This document shows, one piece after another, positions 35,535 through 46,410 of a stretch of 64,000 nt of DNA. Source of the DNA: an uncultured Prochlorococcus sp. (GTDB lineage Bacteria; Cyanobacteriota; Cyanobacteriia; PCC-6307; Cyanobiaceae); NCBI GenBank assembly GCA_902625845.1, contig CACOCT010000001.1, positions 83,325 through 147,324 on the forward strand. Direction: 5' to 3'. The notes under the pieces were generated by a model. That model was not told the DNA's origin and did no database searches. It saw nothing but the letters and a program-made list of their open reading frames with translations. The position numbers were made by a program, and so were the translations under genes. Each line of letters starts with the position of its first letter. The first letter of the stretch is position 1.

Positions 35535-38444
35535 TTAAGCACATTTCTTTTCTTCAATTAAATCTTCATCTTCAAAACTGCAAGAACATATTAAATTTTT
35601 ATCACCATACGCATTATTTATCCTTGAAACTGGAGACCAAAACTTTAAGTTCATTTGATTTTTATCAGGATATGCTGCCTTTTCTTTCGTATATGGCTTG
35701 TCCCATTCTCTCAAAATTAATTGGTTCAAAGTATGAGGCGCATTAATAATCACATTATTGTCCCTAGGGAATACATTACTTTCTATTTCTGAAATCTCAT
35801 TTGCGATAGATAACATTGCAGAACAAAATCTATCAATTTCTTTTAGACCCTCACTCTCTGTTGGTTCTATCATAATAGTCTCAGCAACAGGCCAACTAAT
35901 TGTCGGAGCATGAAAACTATAATCAATTAGTCTTTTAGCAATATCATTTACACTTAGTCCAATCTTTTGTTTTAAATTTCTAAAATCTAAAATACACTCA
36001 TGAGCGACGAAACCATTTTCTCCTTTATATAAAATTTTAAACTTATCTTTAAGAGAACTAGCAATATAATTAGCAGATAAAATTGCGTGCGAACTTGCTT
36101 TACATAATCCCTTATAGCCAATCATATTAATGTACATCCAGCTTATGGGAAGGATGCTTGCACTTCCAAATTTTGCAGATGAAACTGAAAAATCTAAATT
36201 ATCCAGATATACTTTTTTTGTTAGGCTATGGATTGGTAAAAATGGCTTTAATTTATTAGAAACAGCAATTGGACCCACTCCTGGACCTCCTCCTCCATGA
36301 GGAATGCAAAAGGTTTTATGAAGATTTAAGTGGCAAACATCTACTCCATACTCTCCAGGCTTACATAAGCCAACTTGAGCATTAAGATTAGCTCCATCTA
36401 GATATACCAATCCTCCTATGCGATGAACTAAGTCGCAGATTTTTTTAATATTAATTTCAAAAACTCCATGAGTTGATGGATAAGTTAACATTAAAGCTCC
36501 AATTTGGACACCAAAATCTTTAATCTTTTGCGATAAATCATCAAAGTCTATATTTCCCTCATCATCACAATCAATTGAGACAACTTCAAAGCCTGCCATG
36601 ACTGCACTAGCAGGATTAGTTCCATGTGCACTTTTAGGTATTAGACATTTTTTACGATCAAAATCTTTTTTAGATAAAAAATAAGATTTTATCGCCAATA
36701 ATCCAGCAAATTCTCCTTGAGAACCTGCATTAGGCTGAAAAGAGACTGCGTCTAAACCTACAATTTCACTTATCCAGTTTTCAAGATCACAAATAATTTC
36801 TTGATAACCAGTAATTTGTGATTGTGGAACAAAAGGATGAATAGAAGAGAAATTTTTCCAAGATATTGGATTTAATTCAGCTGCAGCATTTAACTTCATA
36901 GTACAACTGCCTAAAGGAATCATTCCGTCTACAAGCGAAAAATCTTTTTCAGCCAAAGAAAATATATACCTCATTAAATCAGTTTCACTACGATAATCTT
37001 CAAATATATTTTGTTGAAGAAATTTTTCCTCCCTGAGTGGAATTCCATTTAAATTAAAAAGATTGTCTCTTGAAATCTCTGAAAATTGAATATTTTTATC
37101 CATAACATCTGCTATGAAATTTAAGATCTTATATATTTCATTAATATCGCTGAGCTCATCAAGAGAGATCCCAAATCCGGTAGCATTATCGATTTCTGCT
37201 CCCAAAGGTAAAATTCTTAAGTTATAGCCATTTTCAATTGCTGATTTATGTATAGCTACAGATTTTGGAGAATATATATCAAAGCTATCAAACCTTATAC
37301 CTTGATTTAATGTAAATCCAAGCTTTTGTAAACCTTGTTCTAGGTACCTTCTTAAAATTACAATCTTTCTAGCAATATTATTTAATCCTTCATAACCATG
37401 GTATAAAGCATAAAATGAGGAGATGATAGCAAGTAATGATTGAGCTGTACAAATATTACTAGTAGCCTTTTCTCTCCTAATATGTTGTTCTCTTGTTTGC
37501 AAAGCCAATCTCAAAGATTTTTCACCATCTTTAGATATTGTTTCACCTACAATTCTTCCAGGAATTAATCTACGAAATCTATCATTACAAGCAAAAAATG
37601 CTGCGTGTGGACCACCAAAACCGACAGGAACTCCAAATCTTTGCATAGAGCCAATAGCTATATCTACACCAAAGTGCGCAATTGGTTTTATGAGAACTTG
37701 AGCAAGAGGATCAATTGAGGCACATACAGATATGTCTTGTTTATGTGCTTTAGAAATTAAAAATGATGGATTAAATAAATCTCCATTTTGAGCAGGCAAC
37801 TGTATTAATAATCCAAAAGCTAATTCATCAAAATCACAACTATTATTTTTACAAGTTTTTAAAGTAATTCCAAGAGGTTTTGCTCTTGTAGACAAAACAT
37901 TAAAAGTATGATTATAAACGGATTCACTTACATAAAAAATATTTGAAGATTTATTTTTTCTAGCTGCATATGCAACAGTCATTGCTTCCGCAGCGGCAGT
38001 TCCCTCATCTAGTAATGAGGCATTAGCGATTGAAAATCCTGTTAATTCACAAATTAAAGTTTGGAAATTAAATAAAGCCTCTAATCTCCCTTGAGATATT
38101 TCTGCTTGATATGGGGTATATGAGGTATACCAACGAGGGTTTTCTAAAACATGTCTCTTAATCACCTCCGGTGTATGTGTAGAATAATATCCAAGCCCAA
38201 TCAAAGATCTTTTCAATTCATTTTTGTTAGCAATTTTATTAATCTTCTCCGTGGCTTCTCTTTCAGAGCATCCTATTGGAAAATCGGTTGTTGGTTGATC
38301 CTTTATCTGTATATCTTTAGGAACAACTTGATTTATAAAATCTTGAAGTGAATTAAAACCTAACTTATTAAGCATAATTTTTTCTTCATTATTATTAAGT
38401 CCTAGATGCCTGCTTTCGAATAAATCAGAATTATAAAGATTCAT
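35535..38444 (-). CDS. gcvP: glycine dehydrogenase (decarboxylating), P protein
   Basis: PLP enzyme of the glycine cleavage complex. It decarboxylates glycine and passes the aminomethyl group to lipoyl-GcvH. In cyanobacteria it recycles photorespiratory glycine and feeds one-carbon units. The 969-aa fused form carries both halves. The N half has GYYSTHTPEVIKRHVLENP and DEGTAAAEAM. The C half has the PLP Lys at about residue 709 in LHKTFCIPHGGGGPG and MIEPTESE near the end. The final ~25 residues are acidic and Cys-containing. gcvH precedes it by 47 bp on the same strand. gcvT is 18 kb away in this window. Confidence 0.98.
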   Translation of the reverse strand: MNLYNSDLFESRHLGLNNNEEKIMLNKLGFNSLQDFINQVVPKDIQIKDQPTTDFPIGCSEREATEKINKIANKNELKRSLIGLGYYSTHTPEVIKRHVLENPRWYTSYTPYQAEISQGRLEALFNFQTLICELTGFSIANASLLDEGTAAAEAMTVAYAARKNKSSNIFYVSESVYNHTFNVLSTRAKPLGITLKTCKNNSCDFDELAFGLLIQLPAQNGDLFNPSFLISKAHKQDISVCASIDPLAQVLIKPIAHFGVDIAIGSMQRFGVPVGFGGPHAAFFACNDRFRRLIPGRIVGETISKDGEKSLRLALQTREQHIRREKATSNICTAQSLLAIISSFYALYHGYEGLNNIARKIVILRRYLEQGLQKLGFTLNQGIRFDSFDIYSPKSVAIHKSAIENGYNLRILPLGAEIDNATGFGISLDELSDINEIYKILNFIADVMDKNIQFSEISRDNLFNLNGIPLREEKFLQQNIFEDYRSETDLMRYIFSLAEKDFSLVDGMIPLGSCTMKLNAAAELNPISWKNFSSIHPFVPQSQITGYQEIICDLENWISEIVGLDAVSFQPNAGSQGEFAGLLAIKSYFLSKKDFDRKKCLIPKSAHGTNPASAVMAGFEVVSIDCDDEGNIDFDDLSQKIKDFGVQIGALMLTYPSTHGVFEINIKKICDLVHRIGGLVYLDGANLNAQVGLCKPGEYGVDVCHLNLHKTFCIPHGGGGPGVGPIAVSNKLKPFLPIHSLTKKVYLDNLDFSVSSAKFGSASILPISWMYINMIGYKGLCKASSHAILSANYIASSLKDKFKILYKGENGFVAHECILDFRNLKQKIGLSVNDIAKRLIDYSFHAPTISWPVAETIMIEPTESEGLKEIDRFCSAMLSIANEISEIESNVFPRDNNVIINAPHTLNQLILREWDKPYTKEKAAYPDKNQMNLKFWSPVSRINNAYGDKNLICSCSFEDEDLIEEKKCA

Positions 38445-38491
38445 GCTTTTAGTTTATTTTTTTTAAAATAGCCGATTTTTTTAAAAATGTT

Positions 38492-38881
38492 TTAATTTGG
38501 AACAACCTTTGATTTATATTCATCTGAAGTCATCAAATCATTCAAGGAAAAATTATCGTTAGGTTTAAAAATTACTAACCAACCAGAGTTAATAGGATCA
38601 TTCTGTAAAATTTCTGGATTATCAATTATTTGTTCATTTCTATCAATAATTTCCCCTGAAAAAGGTAAAAATACTTCTTCCACTGCTTTTACGGATTCAA
38701 TTGTCCCAAAAGTCTGGCCTTTCTTTAAAACTTCCCCTTTCTCTGCTAATTCAACAAATACAATATCTCCAAGTTGGTCAACAGCGAATTCACTAATTCC
38801 AATCCTCAAAAGCTCTCCCTCTTGTTTGATATATTCGTGTGTATCAGCATATTTTAAATTTTCAGGAAATAAATAAGGCAT
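38492..38881 (-). CDS. gcvH: glycine cleavage system H protein
   Basis: Lipoyl carrier that shuttles the aminomethyl intermediate between GcvP, GcvT and the lipoamide dehydrogenase. The 129-aa protein is of normal length. The lipoylated Lys65 is in FGTIESVKAVEEVFLPFSGE, with HEYIKQEG and GISEFAVDQLGDIVFVELP-like blocks before it. It is upstream of gcvP and downstream of a PLP enzyme of the methionine-gamma-lyase-like family (13-bp gap), all on one strand. Confidence 0.98.
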   Translation of the reverse strand: MPYLFPENLKYADTHEYIKQEGELLRIGISEFAVDQLGDIVFVELAEKGEVLKKGQTFGTIESVKAVEEVFLPFSGEIIDRNEQIIDNPEILQNDPINSGWLVIFKPNDNFSLNDLMTSDEYKSKVVPN

Positions 38882-38894
38882 AAAATTTTAAACA

Positions 38895-40175
38895 CTAGAT
38901 TAATGATGCTTTTTTAATTAGATTTTCTTCTAATAAGTTTGATATTAACTGAATCAAAGCAAATTTGACATGAGCAATATGAGTACCTCCTTGTATAAAA
39001 ATATTATAAGGTTCTCTTAAAGGTGCATCTGCCGAAAATTCGCTTGTACTACCTTCAATAAATGTTCCTCCAGCCATCAACAAATTCGATTCATAACCAT
39101 TCATACAAGATGGAATTACATTTAAGAAAGAATCTACAGGAGAAGAGAATTGAAATGACTGGCAAATCTTTTGTATAAGTATGGGATTTTCCAACTGAAT
39201 AGCTTGAATAATATCTGATCTATAATCACCCGGTTCAGGCAAGACTTTAAAACCAATTTTTTGAAATACAGCAGCTATAAGATCCGCACAATTTAATGAT
39301 TCATAAATCATTTGTGGAGAAAGAAATAAGCCTTGAAGTATAGTCCTACTCAATCCGAAATTTATACCTGCTTTAGAACCAATCCCAGGAGATGTTAGTC
39401 TACAACATGCAAGTTCAACTAATTCTTGATCACCCGCCACATAGCCACCACTTGGAACAATTGTACCTCCCAAATTTTTAATTAAAGATCCAGCGACTAT
39501 ATTTGCCCCATAAGAGGTAGGTTCTTTATCCTCTACTAACTCTCCATAACAGTTATCAACGAAACAAATACATTTTTTATCAATATTATGTACAATTTTA
39601 CAAATATTGTGTATTTCTTTCATATTTAATGAACGCCTCCAGGTGTAGCCACAACTTTTCTGAATAAACACAAGTTTACAGTTAGTCTGCGAAATCATTT
39701 TTTTTAATTGATTCTCAAAAGCATTATTATTACTGAAATCTATTTGTTTATATTTTATACCAAAATCAATTAAAGATCCCTGGCCTTTCTTTCTTAAACC
39801 TATGACCTCTTCGAGAGTATCATAGGGATTACCAGTAACAGAAAGCAATGTATCTCCTGGTCTAAGAATTCCGAATAATACAGAACTTATCGCATGGGTA
39901 CCACTAACAAATTGCATCCTCACAGCAGCTTTTTCTGCTTGAAACAATTTTGCATAAACATTATCAATTTTTTCTCTAGAAATATCATCAAGTCCCATAC
40001 CTGTAGAGTTATTAAAATGTGTTGTTGATAATTTTTCATCATGAAAAATATTAAGAATATTTTGCAATTTGAGATAAAGATCGTTAGATCTACTTCTAAA
40101 TAAAGTATTTAATTCGACTTCTGATTCAAAAACAAAGTTTTTAACCAGTTCGTAATCTTTTAAGTTCTTATTCAT
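38895..40175 (-). CDS. PLP-dependent enzyme, methionine gamma-lyase-like (PF06838-type)
   Basis: This 426-aa fold-type I PLP enzyme belongs to the cystathionine beta/gamma-lyase-like group once named aluminium resistance protein. Signs are STTHFNNSTGMGLDDISREK, QFVSGTHAISSVLFGILRPGD near the cofactor site, FVDNCYGELVEDKEP (PLP-ring Asp) and the Schiff-base Lys in GSLIKNLGGTIVPSGGY. The biological substrate in cyanobacteria is not known to me; a sulfur amino acid is likely. Its start overlaps the end of the preceding 240-aa gene by 8 bp, and gcvH follows closely. Confidence 0.85.
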   Translation of the reverse strand: MNKNLKDYELVKNFVFESEVELNTLFRSRSNDLYLKLQNILNIFHDEKLSTTHFNNSTGMGLDDISREKIDNVYAKLFQAEKAAVRMQFVSGTHAISSVLFGILRPGDTLLSVTGNPYDTLEEVIGLRKKGQGSLIDFGIKYKQIDFSNNNAFENQLKKMISQTNCKLVFIQKSCGYTWRRSLNMKEIHNICKIVHNIDKKCICFVDNCYGELVEDKEPTSYGANIVAGSLIKNLGGTIVPSGGYVAGDQELVELACCRLTSPGIGSKAGINFGLSRTILQGLFLSPQMIYESLNCADLIAAVFQKIGFKVLPEPGDYRSDIIQAIQLENPILIQKICQSFQFSSPVDSFLNVIPSCMNGYESNLLMAGGTFIEGSTSEFSADAPLREPYNIFIQGGTHIAHVKFALIQLISNLLEENLIKKASLI

Positions 40176-40890
40176 CCTTGAGAGTATTTCCTTCTTTTAA
40201 TAAAACCATATTTCTCAATTCATTAAGAAACGAATTTGGCCCTCCACTAACAAATAATGATAATTTTCGGGATGCTTCATAAAGATCTAATAACTCACCA
40301 TCTAATTCTTCAGCGGTATAATCTTTAAGTCCCGCAATAACCTCTGCAAATCTCTCTCTTCTAGAAACTTTTATAACAGAATAAGCATTCATTATGTCAT
40401 CCTTGCAATGTCGCCATGGACGATTCATACAGAAATGATCTGATAAAGCCTCACTTAGATGGGAAGCCTCTTCATCCTCAATAAACCAATCAAAAGTCGA
40501 TGGTAATTGCCTTAAACCTGAAAAGATCTCAAATAATTCTCCAGCCGAAAGGGGATTGCCATCATCATTCTTAAGAGGAAAAGATGACTCTTGCAATATT
40601 TTCCACAGATCAGGGTAAGAGTCTTCTAACTGATCCCTTATCGATTCAACTCCCTGATATAAAATCGTATTAACTTGTGCTAGCGCCAAAAAAACCTCAG
40701 GCCCTGGAGAAGATAACTTCCCATTCCTTAGATTTGATATTTGAGAATTATGAACTCTACCTAAATCAAGTATTTCAGACAGAAGTGGTAAAACTTTATG
40801 TGACCAAGCATTCCTTTCATGCCAGACATGTATCAAATGAGCCATTGCTCTACGACCACTTGATAATTTATCGCGATAACCTTGACTCAC
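40168..40890 (-). CDS. cyanobacterial hypothetical protein with HTH-like N terminus
   Basis: This 240-aa soluble protein has no signal or TM segment. Residues 35-75 (LLSEILDLGRVHNSQISNLR and LAQVNTILY) resemble a Cro/C1-type helix-turn-helix. The rest is helical and acidic with Trp residues (STFDWFIEDEEASHLSEALS). It could be a DNA-binding regulator or use the fold for something else. It overlaps the PLP-enzyme gene by 8 bp and lies in the same run as gcvH-gcvP, so the genes are probably co-transcribed. Its start is divergent from the desaturase gene 72 bp away. Confidence 0.7.
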   Translation of the reverse strand: MSQGYRDKLSSGRRAMAHLIHVWHERNAWSHKVLPLLSEILDLGRVHNSQISNLRNGKLSSPGPEVFLALAQVNTILYQGVESIRDQLEDSYPDLWKILQESSFPLKNDDGNPLSAGELFEIFSGLRQLPSTFDWFIEDEEASHLSEALSDHFCMNRPWRHCKDDIMNAYSVIKVSRRERFAEVIAGLKDYTAEELDGELLDLYEASRKLSLFVSGGPNSFLNELRNMVLLKEGNTLKDE

Positions 40891-40962
40891 GGATAAGTAA
40901 ACCGATCAATAGTATAGTATGATAATATTCCATATCGGCATATTTGAAAACAGCTTAATATT

Positions 40963-41901
40963 ATGAATAAACTTCTTTTCCAAGAAACCGCTAAACTTTC
41001 ACGACCTGTTCCACCAGAAAAAGTAATTGATTTACATAAAAAATTTCTTGCTCCAAATAAGCAATCTTCCAAATACCCACCAAAATTGCATAAAACTTGG
41101 GGAACAATCTTCTTCATGCTGGTTATTCATATATTGTCTGTAGTAGCATTACAACCAAAATTCTGGAGTACACCATCTATTGTCACATTACTTTTTTTCT
41201 ATTGGCTTACAGCGTGTCTAGGTGTAACTCTTGGGTATCATAGATTGTTGTCACATAGGGCATTTATTGTACCTCTCTGGCTAGAAAGATTTTTTGCCAC
41301 CTGTGGTGCTATTAGTTGTCAGCATGGACCAATTGATTGGGTAGGTTTGCATAGACATCATCACTCATTCTCAGATACTGAAGTTGATCATCACAATAGC
41401 AAGAAGGGATTCTGGTATAGCCACATGGGTTGGATGTTTAAAGATGTGGAAGCCCTAAAAGCAGTACCAAAACTTAGTAGAGATCTTATTAAAGATCCAT
41501 ACTATAGATTTTTGAATAAATATTTTTTATTCCTTCAAATCCCTATTGGATTATCTTTATTTGCCATTGGAGAAAAGCTAGGAGTTGGAGGATGGTCACT
41601 TGTCCTTTGGGGTATACCACTAAGATTAGTAGTTGTATATCACATCACATGGTTAGTTAATTCTGCTACGCACTGCTGGGGAACTGTGGCATTTGACAGT
41701 GGTGATGAGTCCAGAAATAATGCATGGGTAGCAGCCCTAACTTTTGGGGAAGGATGGCATAATAATCATCATGCCTTCCCAAACTCTGCCAGACAAGGAC
41801 TTTTTAAGGGACAAATTGATTTAACATGGGAGCATATAAAGTTTCTTGCTAGATTAGGTTTTGCAAAAAAAATAAAATTACCCTCAAGGACTTATTATTA
41901 A
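40963..41901 (+). CDS. acyl-lipid delta-9-type fatty acid desaturase
   Basis: Membrane di-iron desaturase that introduces the first double bond into glycerolipid acyl chains, using ferredoxin as donor in cyanobacteria. In 312 aa the three His boxes are HRLLSH at 93-98, HRHHH at 130-134 and HNNHH at 266-270, with hydrophobic segments around 45-90 and 170-215. The H-x4-H, H-x2-HH and H-x2-HH spacing and length fit the delta-9 (DesC) class. The exact position of desaturation is inferred. rplI follows 21 bp later. Desaturation governs membrane fluidity in cold. Confidence 0.93.
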   Translation: MNKLLFQETAKLSRPVPPEKVIDLHKKFLAPNKQSSKYPPKLHKTWGTIFFMLVIHILSVVALQPKFWSTPSIVTLLFFYWLTACLGVTLGYHRLLSHRAFIVPLWLERFFATCGAISCQHGPIDWVGLHRHHHSFSDTEVDHHNSKKGFWYSHMGWMFKDVEALKAVPKLSRDLIKDPYYRFLNKYFLFLQIPIGLSLFAIGEKLGVGGWSLVLWGIPLRLVVVYHITWLVNSATHCWGTVAFDSGDESRNNAWVAALTFGEGWHNNHHAFPNSARQGLFKGQIDLTWEHIKFLARLGFAKKIKLPSRTYY

Positions 41902-41922
41902 AAAATATTCATTATTAAAATT

Positions 41923-42378
41923 ATGGCGAAAAGAGTTCGTGTCGTATTAACTGAAAGTATTTCCAGCTTAGGAAAAGATGGAGATGTAGTTGAGGTAGCA
42001 CCTGGTTATGCAAGAAATTTCTTATTTCCTACAGGTAAAGCAGTTAGTGTGACTCCATCAGTACTTAAACAAATAGAGAGGAAGAGAGAAAAAGAAAAAG
42101 TTGCCGCTGAAAAAATCAAACAAGAAGCTTTAGACTTTAAGACAGCTTTAAAAACTATTGGAAGATTTACAATTAAAAAACAAGTTGGGGAAGATGCCGT
42201 TCTATTTGGAACAGTTACGAATGGAGATGTAGCAGAAGCTATAAAAGCTTCAACCAAAAAAGATATAGACAGAAGGGATATACAAGTTCCTGATATTCAT
42301 ACACTTGGTTCCTACACAGTTCAAATAAAACTACATAAAGAAGTGAGTGCAGAAGTAAATATAGAAGTAACAAGTTAA
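41923..42378 (+). CDS. rplI: 50S ribosomal protein L9
   Basis: L9 is a two-domain protein bound at the L1 stalk base of 23S rRNA. The 151-aa sequence has the N-terminal signature [21 protein letters not shown], the long connecting helix rich in Lys and Glu, and a C-terminal domain with [23 protein letters not shown]. It starts with ATG at 41923 and precedes dnaB by 59 bp, a pairing conserved in cyanobacteria. Confidence 0.97.
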   Translation: MAKRVRVVLTESISSLGKDGDVVEVAPGYARNFLFPTGKAVSVTPSVLKQIERKREKEKVAAEKIKQEALDFKTALKTIGRFTIKKQVGEDAVLFGTVTNGDVAEAIKASTKKDIDRRDIQVPDIHTLGSYTVQIKLHKEVSAEVNIEVTS

Positions 42379-42437
42379 AATATTTGTTGCATATTTTTAA
42401 AAATTAGTCAGAGTATATATCTAAGTAATTTAAAAAT

Positions 42438-43826
42438 ATGGTTTCAATCCCGTTTCAAAATAATGGATCTTATGAGGATAATAAGTTTAAAAAAAGAAAT
42501 AGTAACGATGCCTCTGGATTAGTTCCTCCTCAGAATATTCAAGCTGAAGAGTCTGTGTTAGGAGGCATATTACTTGACCCGGATGCTATCGGCAGAATTG
42601 CAGACTTACTAAGACCTGAAGCCTTTTACATAAATGCTCATAGAGAAATCTACAAAACCGCAATAACACTTCACTCCCAGGGGAAACCTACCGATCTTAC
42701 ATCTATGAGTGCATGGCTTGCTGATAATGGGTCATTAGACTTCATTGGAGGCAATAATAAATTAGTTGAATTAGTAGAAAAAGTATCTTCTACAGCCTCA
42801 ATTGAACAAGTTGCAAGCTTAATCAGTGATAAATTCTTGAGACGCCAACTAATACGCTCAGGTAATGAAGTAGTTCAACTTGGTTTTGACCAATCTCAAG
42901 GCACTGATGAGATACTTGACAAAGCAGAGCAAAAAATATTTGAAATAAGTCAAGAAAAGCCTTCTAAAGGACTAACACAAGCAGCAGAAATATTAACAAG
43001 CACTTTTAATGAAATTGAATCTAGATCTTTAGGAACATCTGTAGCAGGAATTCCTGTGAATTTTTATGATCTAGATGCGATGACTCAAGGGTTTCAACGA
43101 AGCGACCTTATTATTGTGGCCGGAAGACCTTCTATGGGCAAAACCTCAATGGTTCTAAACCTTGCAAAAAATGTTGCGCAATCTCAAGATTTGCCAGTAT
43201 GTGTATTTAGTTTAGAAATGAGCAAGGAACAATTAACTTATAGATTACTCTCTATGGAAGTAGGGATAGAAAGTGGAAGATTAAGAGCAGGAAGATTGCA
43301 ACAAGATGAATGGCCATTATTAGGAGAAGGTATTAATTCATTAGGTCAACTTCCTATATTTATTGATGACAAACCAAATTCAAGTGTTCTTGAAATGAGA
43401 TCACTTTGTAGAAGGCTAATAGCAGAACAAGGGAAAGAACTTGGTTTGATCGTAATCGATTATTTACAATTAATGGAGGGAACTACCCCTGACAATAGGG
43501 TACAAGAATTATCAAGAATAACTAGAGGATTAAAAGGAATGGCAAGAGAATTAAAAGTACCAGTTGTTGCACTATCGCAATTAAGCAGAGGAGTGGAATC
43601 CAGAACCAATAAAAGGCCTATGCTAAGTGACTTGAGGGAGTCTGGATCTATAGAACAAGATGCCGATTTAGTCTTGATGATTTATCGTGACGAATATTAT
43701 AATCATGAGACAGAGGATAGAGGAATTACTGAAATTATTGTGACCAAACATAGAAATGGTCCAGTTGGAACTGTAAAGTTATTATTTGAGCCTCAATATA
43801 CAAGATTTAGAAACTTAGCAAATTAA
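42438..43826 (+). CDS. dnaB: replicative DNA helicase DnaB
   Basis: Hexameric 5'-3' helicase of the replication fork. This 462-aa protein has the N-terminal domain beginning [21 protein letters not shown], a linker, and the RecA-like domain with Walker A GRPSMGKT at 229-236, [12 protein letters not shown] as Walker B and the [22 protein letters not shown] motif. There is no intein, which many cyanobacterial dnaB genes carry. It follows rplI and is 13 bp from mnmG. Confidence 0.98.
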   Translation: MVSIPFQNNGSYEDNKFKKRNSNDASGLVPPQNIQAEESVLGGILLDPDAIGRIADLLRPEAFYINAHREIYKTAITLHSQGKPTDLTSMSAWLADNGSLDFIGGNNKLVELVEKVSSTASIEQVASLISDKFLRRQLIRSGNEVVQLGFDQSQGTDEILDKAEQKIFEISQEKPSKGLTQAAEILTSTFNEIESRSLGTSVAGIPVNFYDLDAMTQGFQRSDLIIVAGRPSMGKTSMVLNLAKNVAQSQDLPVCVFSLEMSKEQLTYRLLSMEVGIESGRLRAGRLQQDEWPLLGEGINSLGQLPIFIDDKPNSSVLEMRSLCRRLIAEQGKELGLIVIDYLQLMEGTTPDNRVQELSRITRGLKGMARELKVPVVALSQLSRGVESRTNKRPMLSDLRESGSIEQDADLVLMIYRDEYYNHETEDRGITEIIVTKHRNGPVGTVKLLFEPQYTRFRNLAN

Positions 43827-43839
43827 TAAATTTAATTTC

Positions 43840-45789
43840 ATGAAAGCCGACTCCTCGATAAATGAATCTTTCGAAATAATTATAATTGGTGGAGGCCATG
43901 CTGGTTGTGAAGCTGCTATTACATCTGCAAAGCTAGGATTCTCAACTGCATTATTTACAATCAATTTAGATCGAATTGCTTGGCAACCATGTAATCCAGC
44001 AGTAGGTGGGCCTGCTAAAAGTCAATTAGTGCATGAAGTAGATGCCTTAGGAGGGATAATCGGAAAAATAGCAGATGAAACAGCTATTCAGAAAAGAGTC
44101 TTAAATGCTAGCAGAGGACCTGCAGTGTGGGCTCTAAGAGCACAGACAGATAAAAGAGAATATTCAAAGAGGATGATAGACATTCTTCAGAATACTGAGA
44201 ATCTTACTCTTAAAGAGGCAATGATTACTGACTTGGAAGTTGAAGAAATAATAGAATCATCTGCTACCAAAAAAAATACAAGAAAAAAAATCAAAGGAGT
44301 AAAAACATTTTTTGGAAGCAGCTATTCTGCTAAAGCGATAATAATAACTGCAGGAACTTTTTTAGAGGGGCGAATCTGGATAGGTAATAAATCTATGTCT
44401 GCGGGGAGATCAGGGGAGCAAGCAGCAACAGGGCTAACTGATTGCCTTCATAATATTGGGATTAAAACAGAAAGATTAAAAACTGGTACCCCTGCAAGAG
44501 TAGATAAAAAAAGTATTAATTTTAATGCACTTGATATTCAACCTAGTACAGCAATTGACAAAAATTTTTCCTTTGATCCTTCCGTTAAAACGATAATGCC
44601 GCAGGTTAGTTGCCATATAACTCGAACTACTGCAGAAACACACGAATTAATTAGAAATAATTTACATTTAACACCAATCTATGGAGGTTTTATTGATAGT
44701 AAAGGTCCTAGATATTGCCCATCGATAGAAGATAAAATTGTTAAATTTGCGGAAAAAGAATCGCATCAAATTTTCCTAGAACCTGAAGGAATAAATACTC
44801 CTGAAATTTATGTACAAGGTTTCTCAACAGGACTACCAGAAAATATTCAATTAGAATTATTGCAGACACTTCCTGGACTTGAAAATTGCACTATGCTTCG
44901 TCCTGCATATGCTGTCGAATATGACTATATACCTGCAACGCAATTACAACCTTCCTTAGAAACAATATCAATTGAGAATTTATTTTGTGCCGGACAAATT
45001 AACGGGACAACTGGTTACGAAGAAGCAGCAGCACAAGGATTAGTTGCAGGTATCAATACGACAAGGAAAATAAGAGGTTTAGATCCCATTATATTTTCGC
45101 GTGAAAGTAGTTATATAGGCACAATGATCAATGATCTGATTACAAGAGACTTAAAGGAGCCTTATAGAGTTTTAACGAGTAGAAGTGAGTATAGATTAAC
45201 GTTAAGAGGAGATAATGCAGACCGCCGATTAACACCTTTAGGCTATGAAATTGGATTGATTGATAAACAAAGATGGGAATGTTTTACCGAGAAAATTAAA
45301 ATCATGAAAGAAGAGACTGAAAGGTTAAAAAACACACGGATAAAATGCACAGATAAAATATCAACTTCCTTGGAACAAGATTATGGAATAAAAATAAAAG
45401 GCTCGGCAACATTAGAAGAGCTTCTTAAAAAAACGAATTTCCACTCCGAAGGTCTTATTAGTTATGGCTTAATGAACGAAGATATATCTTCAGCAATAAG
45501 AGAAGGAATTGAAATAGATATAAAATACCAAGGTTATTTAAAAAGACAGAGAAACAACATCGCTCAAATAGAAAGGCAGCGATTAAAAATACTGTCTAAA
45601 GAAATTAACTATTCAAAAATTGAAACTTTATCGTTGGAGGCCAGAGAAAAATTAAATCTTTTAAAACCAAATAGTATTGGAGAAGCTTCACAAATTCCAG
45701 GAGTAAGCAAAGCTGATTTAACAGCGTTGCTCGTTTGGTTAAAGATCAAAGAACTTAAAAAAGATAAATTCAATATTTCCAAAAAATAG
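43840..45789 (+). CDS. mnmG: tRNA uridine-5-carboxymethylaminomethyl(34) enzyme MnmG
   Basis: With MnmE it modifies U34 of tRNAs reading NNA/NNG codons. The 649-aa FAD protein has the dinucleotide loop [11 protein letters not shown] at 15-25, the [21 protein letters not shown] segment, [37 protein letters not shown] with the conserved Cys, [19 protein letters not shown], and a helical C-terminal domain. Length is normal. It lies 13 bp after dnaB and 27 bp before the chorismate lyase gene. Confidence 0.97.
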   Translation: MKADSSINESFEIIIIGGGHAGCEAAITSAKLGFSTALFTINLDRIAWQPCNPAVGGPAKSQLVHEVDALGGIIGKIADETAIQKRVLNASRGPAVWALRAQTDKREYSKRMIDILQNTENLTLKEAMITDLEVEEIIESSATKKNTRKKIKGVKTFFGSSYSAKAIIITAGTFLEGRIWIGNKSMSAGRSGEQAATGLTDCLHNIGIKTERLKTGTPARVDKKSINFNALDIQPSTAIDKNFSFDPSVKTIMPQVSCHITRTTAETHELIRNNLHLTPIYGGFIDSKGPRYCPSIEDKIVKFAEKESHQIFLEPEGINTPEIYVQGFSTGLPENIQLELLQTLPGLENCTMLRPAYAVEYDYIPATQLQPSLETISIENLFCAGQINGTTGYEEAAAQGLVAGINTTRKIRGLDPIIFSRESSYIGTMINDLITRDLKEPYRVLTSRSEYRLTLRGDNADRRLTPLGYEIGLIDKQRWECFTEKIKIMKEETERLKNTRIKCTDKISTSLEQDYGIKIKGSATLEELLKKTNFHSEGLISYGLMNEDISSAIREGIEIDIKYQGYLKRQRNNIAQIERQRLKILSKEINYSKIETLSLEAREKLNLLKPNSIGEASQIPGVSKADLTALLVWLKIKELKKDKFNISKK

Positions 45790-45816
45790 TTAAGATTTAA
45801 TAAATATTTCTAAATA

Positions 45817-46410
45817 GTGGAAAATAATAATCTCTTTAATTCTCCAAACATCTTATGGGAAGAAAGTGCATCTGTTTTTCTAAATGAAAATAAATATCCT
45901 GAAATTCCAGGAGCATGGAAACTAATGCTCCTTGGTGATGGAAGTCCTACGAGACATTTACAATTACTTACAAAAAAAGAAACAAAGGTTGAATTAATTG
46001 GAATGAACTTAGATAACCAATTATCAAAAGAAACTCCCAAAGAAATTTATCAACTAACAAAACCAATAATAAGAAGGCAAGTTTGGATTAAAAATAATGA
46101 TATTACTCTCGCATGGGCTGAAAGTTGGTGGAATAATGAAGCAGTTAATATGAATCTTCCAAATAAAAAAGAACCTATTTGGAAAAACCTCACAAAAGAT
46201 CGTTCTGAGCTATTTAGAGAGGTTGATGCTATCTCAATTGTAAATTCTCACTGGTTACAAAAAGAATTTTCATTAAAAGGACCTTTCTGGTCAAGAAATT
46301 ATAGATTTTTCAGAAATAAAAAGCCATTAACAATAATTCGTGAAGTATTTAATCCTTATATAGAAAAATGGTTAGGAGATTCCGGACTTGAAGGGTATTT
46401 AAATTTATAA
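45817..46410 (+). CDS. DUF98-type chorismate lyase
   Basis: This 197-aa protein of the DUF98 (Ycf21-like) family is the cyanobacterial chorismate-pyruvate lyase that makes 4-hydroxybenzoate for plastoquinone. Family features are PGAWKLMLLGDGSPTRHLQL, the REVW-like RRQVWIKN, ADSWW-like LAWAESWW and the late FWSRNYRFFRNKKPLTIIREVFNP. The start is GTG at 45817. It ends in a 6-bp tail-to-tail overlap with the next gene on the minus strand. The biochemical role is from family knowledge. Confidence 0.85.
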   Translation: MENNNLFNSPNILWEESASVFLNENKYPEIPGAWKLMLLGDGSPTRHLQLLTKKETKVELIGMNLDNQLSKETPKEIYQLTKPIIRRQVWIKNNDITLAWAESWWNNEAVNMNLPNKKEPIWKNLTKDRSELFREVDAISIVNSHWLQKEFSLKGPFWSRNYRFFRNKKPLTIIREVFNPYIEKWLGDSGLEGYLNL

